DNA of 45,778 bases from Clostridiaceae bacterium (GTDB lineage Bacteria; Bacillota; Clostridia; Acetivibrionales; DTU013), in contig JAAYPO010000027.1 in assembly GCA_012519745.1 (NCBI GenBank), positions 1 to 45,778 on the forward strand, in the 5' to 3' direction. Position numbers and translations under genes: made by a program. The notes beneath the pieces were generated by a model that saw only the letters and a list, made by a program, of their open reading frames with translations, had not been told where the DNA came from and did not search any database. This document shows positions 41,233 through 45,778 of this stretch, piece after piece; the first letter of the stretch is position 1, and every line of letters starts with the position of its first letter.

Positions 41233-41871
41233 TTATATGTCGATGACATTGATGCCATGCTCCTTGATGAATTTCAAAAACCTGTCCCTTTCAACATTGT
41301 ACAAAAGGCCAAATGTCAGCCTGCCGCCGTATTTACCGTCAATATTGACCCGATAGGTAAAATCTTTTTTGTGAATTTCGATTTTTTCCATATCGTCTGC
41401 AGGTATAAATTTTGTTCCAACATACAGATTATGCTGATCCACGAATACGAATCTATTCGAATACAAGCTAAAGAATGGGAGAAAGGCAAATAAATAAATA
41501 CCGTTGAATCCTTCAGGATAACCGTAGCCGGGCGTGAGTGTGAAAACAGCCAGACCGGTATTGAAGCACATAACAAATCCAATAATGAAAATGAACAAGG
41601 GCATCATTGTACCTGCTATCCTTATGATTTCCGGCTGCCTGTACATATACTTCAGGATAAAGAGTTCCCTGATTAGAAAACATAAACATGGATAAAAAAT
41701 CAACTGGAATATGATCTCGAGTATCTTTCTTATGACATTATCACCATTCATCACAATTCCAATTATGTTGATCATCGCTGTCACCATTATGATACCGAAC
41801 AGTGTATACCCGATGACTCTTATTGATATCTTCAACGAATTGAAAGAAATAGCCTTGGTTTTCTTTGACAT
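41233..41871 (-). CDS. membrane protein with C-terminal PH-like cytoplasmic domain, unknown function
   Basis: A 212-residue protein with four hydrophobic helices (IGYTLFGIIMVTAMINIIGI, ILEIIFQLIFYPCLCFLI, MMPLFIFIIGFVMCFNTGLA, IYLFAFLPFFSLYSN). A ~65-residue tail follows (FVDQHNLYVGTKFIPADDME ... RDRFLKFIKEHGINVI) that looks like the bacterial PH/YcxB-like domains after membrane anchors. I do not recognise a specific family. The gene is monocistronic. Its codon and base use is more AT-rich than its neighbours, which may mean more recent arrival. Confidence 0.7.
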   Translation of the reverse strand: MSKKTKAISFNSLKISIRVIGYTLFGIIMVTAMINIIGIVMNGDNVIRKILEIIFQLIFYPCLCFLIRELFILKYMYRQPEIIRIAGTMMPLFIFIIGFVMCFNTGLAVFTLTPGYGYPEGFNGIYLFAFLPFFSLYSNRFVFVDQHNLYVGTKFIPADDMEKIEIHKKDFTYRVNIDGKYGGRLTFGLLYNVERDRFLKFIKEHGINVIDI

Positions 41872-41986
41872 ATGCCGGACCTCTACACAAATATATTTTA
41901 CATGCTTTCCTTATACTACCATATGATATCACAATACTTTCTATGGGTAAACAATCATCCTTGGAAGCAATATTTCTGCATCCACA

Positions 41987-42088
41987 GGGAATGCTATACC
42001 TTCTATGCCCGTTGGACACGTTACATCTTCGGGGCATGCTGTACCTTCTATGCCGGATGTACACCTTACATCTTCCGGGCACGCTGAG
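41987..42088. repeat. 45-bp tandem repeat, about 2.3 copies
   Basis: Copies start at 41987 (GGGAATGCT), 42032 (GGGCATGCT) and 42077 (GGGCACGCT), exactly 45 bp apart. Each of the first two contains ATACCTTCTATGCC or GTACCTTCTATGCC, then TTACATCTTC. The period is a multiple of three, but no convincing gene covers it. It ends 4 bp before the inverted-repeat element. Confidence 0.75.
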
Positions 42089-42091
42089 TGC

Positions 42092-42236
42092 ACTGTGCAA
42101 AAATGTAGACTTCTGGGCAGAATTTCTCGATTTTATTGAATTACTACCACATTTATCTCTCATAATTAGGGTTAGTAATGCATTATGTCAATTATGGCAC
42201 CCCATAAGCGCCCAGAAGTCACGTTTTTTGCACAGT
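42092..42236. mobile_element. 145-bp element bounded by 27-bp inverted repeats (MITE-like)
   Basis: The left arm 42092-42118 and right arm 42210-42236 are inverted copies with 23 of 27 positions matching. ACTGTGCAAAAA and GACTTCTGGGC are identical on either side of a four-base difference. The 91-bp core is AT-rich and has no open frame. The structure is that of a miniature inverted-repeat element mobilised in trans. No clear target duplication is visible, and no transposase is in the window. A large RNA hairpin is the alternative reading. Confidence 0.55.
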
Positions 42237-42289
42237 CCGCTAATGGATTATCCTATATAGGAATGAAGTGAGGGCATATAATCAATGGT

Positions 42290-42335
42290 AAAAGAAAAAG
42301 AGGACCGCCAATAATGACAGATCCTCTTACTTTTT
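42290..42335 (-). terminator. terminator of the non-coding RNA
   Basis: On the minus strand AAGAGGA (42328-42322) pairs with TCCTCTT (42304-42298), followed by TTTCTTTT. It fits the 3' end of the RNA started at about 42614. Confidence 0.7.
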
Positions 42336-42614
42336 AAACCCGAAAAGCCGTTCCCCTATATTTTGACACCTAGCCCAACGCTAGGTGGGTGTCCTGCCGC
42401 AGGTTTCAACCTTCCACCGCCGTTGCATGCATCAGCATGTCGGAATTAGCTTGTGGCCTGGTATACACCTTCAAACTTACCGGACTCCCGTATTATGAAT
42501 GTAGGTTCAAAATAATAGGTTATCCGAACAATTCAGGTCAGGTCCTATTTTATTGTCACAGGCTCATGTCCTGTCTTCACTGCGATCGTGCTTTGTGTGC
42601 CGCTCGCCTTCTGT
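42290..42614 (-). ncRNA. structured non-coding RNA of unassigned family, ~325 nt
   Basis: On the minus strand a strong promoter is followed by ~300 nt without a credible gene and then a terminator hairpin. Several stems can be drawn: ACAGG/CCTGT near 42565, AATAGG/CCTATT flanking 42510-42550, and CCTAGC/GCTAGG near 42370-42390 closed by GACAC/GTGTC. A GGTGG/CCACC pairing could link 42412-42420 with 42385. The GC-rich, purine-loop-rich sequence is unlike the surrounding AT-rich spacers. It is not tmRNA, SRP RNA or RNase P RNA by their conserved cores. A raiA-motif-like or other orphan clostridial RNA is possible, but I cannot confirm it. Confidence 0.6.
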
Positions 42615-42620
42615 GATTCA

Positions 42621-42649
42621 ATTATATCACTGCCGCCTCGTGCAAACAA
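42621..42649 (-). promoter_or_regulatory. sigma-A promoter of the non-coding RNA
   Basis: On the minus strand TTGTTT (42649-42644), a 17-base spacer, and a perfect TATAAT (42626-42621). Transcription should start near 42614. Confidence 0.75.
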
Positions 42650-42781
42650 AGAACAGCAATCGCAATTAAGCTTGTAATGCGTTGATTAGTTCGTTCTGTC
42701 TCTGTTTTTCTTGACTATTCTAAATATTTTGAGCTCCAAAAGGAACTTAATGGAAATTGGTGCGGTACATCCATAGATTGC

Positions 42782-43039
42782 TCAATATATTTTCACATAA
42801 TTGTTCTTGGTCAGCTGCGGTTCGATCCTGTATATTTCCCTGATGACGATCTTATTGACCAATGCCTCCTGCAGAACAAGTCCTTTAAACTCCAGCGGAA
42901 ACTTGAGACAATATCCACAGCCTGTCTTAGCTATATGGCATGGGGTGGGTACGACCTCGAATACATACCCTTTCCTCTCCAGGATGGTACAGAGCTTAAT
43001 GGCATAATTGCCCGAGTCCATTACTGCAATAGCAAACAC
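42782..43039 (-). CDS. DUF3343 family small protein, copy 3
   Basis: An 85-residue protein with the family core VVPTPCHIAKTGCGYCLKFP, close to the canonical IPTPREISxGCGLAxRF; the GCG cysteine is present and an extra Cys follows. I chose GTG 43039, with GGGAGA 10 bases upstream, because the GTG at 43048 is too close to that site. Unlike copies 1 and 2 it has no coat-like partner; it lies between the non-coding RNA and the DNA glycosylase gene. The canonical motif suggests this copy is nearer the ancestral DUF3343 type. Confidence 0.78.
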   Translation of the reverse strand: MFAIAVMDSGNYAIKLCTILERKGYVFEVVPTPCHIAKTGCGYCLKFPLEFKGLVLQEALVNKIVIREIYRIEPQLTKNNYVKIY

Positions 43040-43123
43040 ATGTGTCACTCTCCCGATAGCGCAAGCGCTCCTACTTCTTTATCATATTTTGAGGGTACAC
43101 ATAATGTGCCTATACCGGCATTG

Positions 43124-44008
43124 CTATATCCCGATCTTATGCTCCCTTGCATAATAAAACAGGTACTGCTGAGCAAAGCCTGCATTCATGCCGAATCTCT
43201 CCGAGGCAAACTCCTGTATCTGCGCGAACCCCGCTTCCCGCTTGAAGTAGAGTTCCTCCATCACCCTTTTTACCCACACATCAACGGGAAATACATCATA
43301 CTTTATCCCGCCATACAGCAGAGCACAGTCTGCCACCTTGCTGCCCACGCCCTTGAAACGAAGCAGCTCCTTTCGCGCTTCATCGGTTTCCAGCCGCGAC
43401 AGCCTCTGATGATCATATCCGTTCACAGCCACCTCCGCAACCGTAGCGTGAATATATTCACAGCGGTATCCGGCCCTGCATTCTCTGATATGCTCAAGGC
43501 TGCATTTCGAAAGGCTGCGGGCATCCGGAAAGCTATAGAACGTTCTGCCTGCGTATTCGATCTCTTTTCCAAACAGACTGGATAACTGTGAGATTATACT
43601 CATTATCCTTGGTATCCTGTTGTTTGATGACAGAATAAAAGACACCAGGGCCTCCCAAGGCTCCTGCCGCAGCAGCCTTATCCCTCTCCCGAATTCCACA
43701 GCCTTTTCCATGATAGGATCTATAGTGACAGCATTTTTAATCTTGTCGTAATCCCTGCCCAGGTCGAAATAGTCAAACCAGATCTGTTTGAAATCGTCTG
43801 CAGTGACATTGTCCAGTGTCAATACACCCGGCCTGTACGACACATTTGCAGCCCTTCCCCTGACAACTCCCGTATAGGTACCGTCCGGCTCCCTGTACCA
43901 TCTGAAGCACTGCCCGCATTCAAATATATGGACAGGGTCAAAATCCCTGACGCCCTCGATGCTGACGCCTGTCCCCTTCACCTTCAATTCATATCCCTTA
44001 TAGAGCAT
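43124..44008 (-). CDS. OGG1-type DNA glycosylase/AP lyase (8-oxoguanine)
   Basis: A 294-residue HhH-GPD DNA repair glycosylase. The N-terminal domain has FDPVHIFECGQCFRWYRE (OGG_N; the QCFRW motif is diagnostic). QEPWEALVSFILSSNNRIPR marks the middle. LLRFKGVGSKVADCALLYGG is the helix-hairpin-helix, followed by VFPVDVWVKRV with the catalytic Lys of the hairpin region (GVGSKVA) and the Asp of VDVWV. It removes oxidised guanine and nicks the abasic site. I chose ATG 44008 with GGAGG upstream; an in-frame TTG at 44020 overlaps that site. It is a standalone housekeeping gene. Confidence 0.92.
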   Translation of the reverse strand: MLYKGYELKVKGTGVSIEGVRDFDPVHIFECGQCFRWYREPDGTYTGVVRGRAANVSYRPGVLTLDNVTADDFKQIWFDYFDLGRDYDKIKNAVTIDPIMEKAVEFGRGIRLLRQEPWEALVSFILSSNNRIPRIMSIISQLSSLFGKEIEYAGRTFYSFPDARSLSKCSLEHIRECRAGYRCEYIHATVAEVAVNGYDHQRLSRLETDEARKELLRFKGVGSKVADCALLYGGIKYDVFPVDVWVKRVMEELYFKREAGFAQIQEFASERFGMNAGFAQQYLFYYAREHKIGI

Positions 44009-44165
44009 ATGATCCTCCAATCGATCCTCTGATTCCTCCAGTACTGTTTATTCCCCTTTATTAATGATATAATCATTTTAACATCTGTTTCAATTATTCG
44101 ACAGCAGTATCAGCGGTTCCACATCATGGCTATGCAATAAAAATAAATCACGCGGGGTGGACTAC

Positions 44166-44945
44166 ATGAAGGAAAAAATATATACGATACCTGTAAACGA
44201 AGCCTTCGATCAGGACTGTGAGTGCCCGCTCTGCCTCCTGGAGAGCAAGCTGGAAAGCGAGTATATCGATTATTATCTGGGTCCTTCCCTGATGGAGCCG
44301 GACTGCAGGATCGATACAAACAAGAAGGGTTTTTGCCGAAGACATTACGAGCAGCTATACAACAGACAGGAAAACAGGCTGGGCCTCGGACTCGTGACAG
44401 ATACGCACATCAGGGAGCAGCTGGGCAAGATCCGCCAGGCCGGCCAGCCTCTCATAGATGCAGCCAAAGATCTCAAGTCCAACAGTTCATTACTGGGATC
44501 CCTTGCAGGTAAGCTCGGAGTAAAAGGACAAGCAGCCTCCGGACCATCCGCAAAGCTTGTTGAACTGCTTGACAAGCTGGAAAAAAGCTGTACGATATGC
44601 GGCAGGCTTGAGCATACCATGGACAGGTATCTCGATGTGACCATGTATCTTTGGTCCAGAGAGGAGGAGTTCAGAAAGAAATTCTCGGCAAAGAAGGGCT
44701 TTTGTCTGGTCCACCTGAAGATGCTGATCCTGGCAGCCGAAAAATATCTTGGTGCAAATGAATGCCGCAAATTTCTCGGTATACTCCTCGAGCAGCAGAT
44801 CGAAAATCTGGACAGGATCGAAAAGGAGCTTGAATGGTTCACCAAAAAATTCGACTACAGGTATAACGATGCTCCCTGGGGAAATTCCAAGGATGCACTT
44901 CCACGAAGCATACAAAAGCTGAAAGGTTACTCCAACTTAAAGTGA
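44166..44945 (+). CDS. DUF6062 family protein
   Basis: A 259-residue cytoplasmic protein. It has a CPLC pair in FDQDCECPLCLLESKLES, GFCRRHYEQLY, a second CTIC pair in KSCTICGRLEHTMDRYLD, and GFCLVHLKML. The repeated CxxC...GFCxxHxxxL unit suggests two similar metal-binding halves. This is the layout of DUF6062, common in Clostridia and of unknown role. ATG 44166 has GGGGTGG 6 bases upstream; a GTG at 44157 overlaps that site. It is convergent with the DUF4397 gene. Confidence 0.8.
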   Translation: MKEKIYTIPVNEAFDQDCECPLCLLESKLESEYIDYYLGPSLMEPDCRIDTNKKGFCRRHYEQLYNRQENRLGLGLVTDTHIREQLGKIRQAGQPLIDAAKDLKSNSSLLGSLAGKLGVKGQAASGPSAKLVELLDKLEKSCTICGRLEHTMDRYLDVTMYLWSREEEFRKKFSAKKGFCLVHLKMLILAAEKYLGANECRKFLGILLEQQIENLDRIEKELEWFTKKFDYRYNDAPWGNSKDALPRSIQKLKGYSNLK

Positions 44946-44961
44946 TGTTCGATTCAACAAG

Positions 44962-45003
44962 GCGGTCAGTTTTTCCAATCACCCCCTGTCGGAAACTGAC
45001 CGC
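44962..45003. terminator. long hairpin between convergent genes
   Basis: GCGGTCAGTTT (44962-44972) pairs with AAACTGACCGC (44993-45003). The U-tracts are weak, but the position between two convergent stops fits a shared terminator. Confidence 0.6.
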
Positions 45004-45027
45004 TTCAAAATGGGCACAGTGCCGGCT

Positions 45028-45756
45028 TCAAAGCTGGATATACGAGTTGCCGTCAAGCGGTATCAGCACCTGCAGCGGTACCGTGCCATCCATTCTTCCC
45101 ACTGTATATATGGTGTAGAATCTTCCCGGCTGCAGCTGGATATTGGGCACGTACAGAAGTCTCCTGTCGGTGCCGCTCTGCTGTATATGGAAAACATAAG
45201 TCCCGGCAGGTATCTGCGTATAATTCGTAGCCATCCCAAATGACACATCACCGAACAGCTCCGTCCCGTTGGAAAGCACCAGATCCATATCGGGCCCATC
45301 GGCCACAAGATTTGCAAACCGCAGATAAAGCTGTCCCGGAGGTATTTGTACTACTGTCTCGAAAAATGTCCTTACAGACATACTTGAGGGGGTACCGACA
45401 ACTGCCGCAGTGTTTATGGACTGTCCCGGGACCTCGACAAGGGTGTCCAGCAGTACAGGCCCTGTAGTCCCGGCTCTGAACACTTGTATGTGATATGTTG
45501 CCGGAACGATCTGAAGATATTCGGTAAACCCTTTATACGGCAATCCCGATGCCATCAGGCTGTTGTTTGCGTATACATCCACAGACGGTGCACCGGGAAC
45601 TGCATGGAACAGCCGCAGATAGGAAAACGGCTGCCTCGTCACCTGAAAGCGCTGCCGCATGCATGGCAGCTCCGCCGGCAGATACGCACACGGCGGAAGA
45701 ATAGGACCGGTATTTCTGCTGTTTACCGCACTTTGATAAAAGTTATTTATATCCAC
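45028..45756 (-). CDS. DUF4397 domain-containing protein
   Basis: A 242-residue protein with two tandem DUF4397 beta-sandwich units of ~100 residues. Unit 1 has SYLRLFHAVPGAPSVDVYAN and LQIVPATYHIQVFRAGT; unit 2 has LYLRFANLVADGPDMDLVLS and TQIPAGTYVFHIQQSGTDR. No signal peptide is visible; the N-terminus is Pro/Cys-containing (PPCAYLPAELPC). DUF4397 proteins without signal peptides occur among clostridial spore-surface proteins, which would fit the window, as inference. I chose GTG 45756, with AAAGGGGAT upstream; an in-frame TTG at 45777 overlaps that site and nearly reaches the window edge. Confidence 0.85.
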   Translation of the reverse strand: MDINNFYQSAVNSRNTGPILPPCAYLPAELPCMRQRFQVTRQPFSYLRLFHAVPGAPSVDVYANNSLMASGLPYKGFTEYLQIVPATYHIQVFRAGTTGPVLLDTLVEVPGQSINTAAVVGTPSSMSVRTFFETVVQIPPGQLYLRFANLVADGPDMDLVLSNGTELFGDVSFGMATNYTQIPAGTYVFHIQQSGTDRRLLYVPNIQLQPGRFYTIYTVGRMDGTVPLQVLIPLDGNSYIQL

Positions 45757-45778
45757 TGTATTATCCCCTTTCAGCAAA

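Noticed and set aside
41865-42260. Overlapping open frames across the 45-bp repeats on both strands
   Set aside because: The frames arise from the repeat period being a multiple of three; no start signal or conserved domain is visible.
42389-42616. Small open frame on the plus strand within the non-coding RNA region
   Set aside because: No ribosome binding site, odd composition, and the minus strand has a strong promoter and terminator that define an RNA instead.

Overview
This window comes from the chromosome of an endospore-forming member of the Clostridia (low-GC Firmicutes). The evidence is a sigH gene beside mrnC and rlmB, a T-box leader in front of cysE-cysS, two CotS-type spore coat kinases with a CotSA-like glycosyltransferase, a collagen-like triplet-repeat protein, and several promoters of the sigma-K (late mother-cell) form. 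The species cannot be named from the sequence alone.

Layout. Positions 1-3341 (minus strand) hold tRNA-Thr(GGT), tRNA-Gly(CCC), sigH, rlmB with a repeat-rich N-terminal extension, and mrnC. In many Clostridia these genes directly follow cysE-cysS. Here cysE-cysS lie at 25671-27772, so about 22 kb separates the two halves. That interval holds lplA, a spore-protein-like gene with a DUF3343 gene, and a surface-glycan locus. The glycan locus contains rfbB-rfbA, three paralogous family-2 glycosyltransferases with a C-terminal cysteine motif, a VioA-like aminotransferase with two PglD/NeuD-like acyltransferases, and a glycosyltransferase-TPR protein. It also contains a collagen-like protein, a WbpE/WbpD/WbpB-like trio, a GH2 beta-galactosidase beside a ferredoxin remnant, and an acyl module (ACP, FkbH, SDR, MaoC).

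From 28.2 to 41.1 kb there is a second spore-related block. It holds a YvlD-like membrane protein, a further spore-coat-like protein, a beta-propeller/coiled-coil protein and an amphi-Trp protein. Next come CotS-CotS-CotSA-Ugd-epimerase, two small spore-type proteins, a catalytically degenerate RfbB paralogue, and an inverted second copy of the spore-protein/DUF3343 pair. The last 4.7 kb carries a membrane protein, a 145-bp inverted-repeat element, a promoter- and terminator-bounded structured non-coding RNA on the minus strand, a third DUF3343 gene, an OGG-type DNA glycosylase, a DUF6062 protein and a DUF4397 protein.

How it fits together (inference). RfbA/RfbB plus the VioA-like enzyme would make a dTDP-4-amino-4,6-dideoxyhexose. 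The WbpB/E/D-like set would make a 3-acetamido sugar nucleotide. The FkbH/ACP/SDR/MaoC genes could build an unusual acyl group for an amino sugar. The glycosyltransferases could then place these sugars on a spore-surface polymer, possibly the collagen-like protein, in an arrangement comparable to the BclA glycoprotein of Bacillus anthracis. Seven sites matching AC-N16/17-CATAnnnT(A/G) precede genes across both blocks and suggest shared late mother-cell expression.
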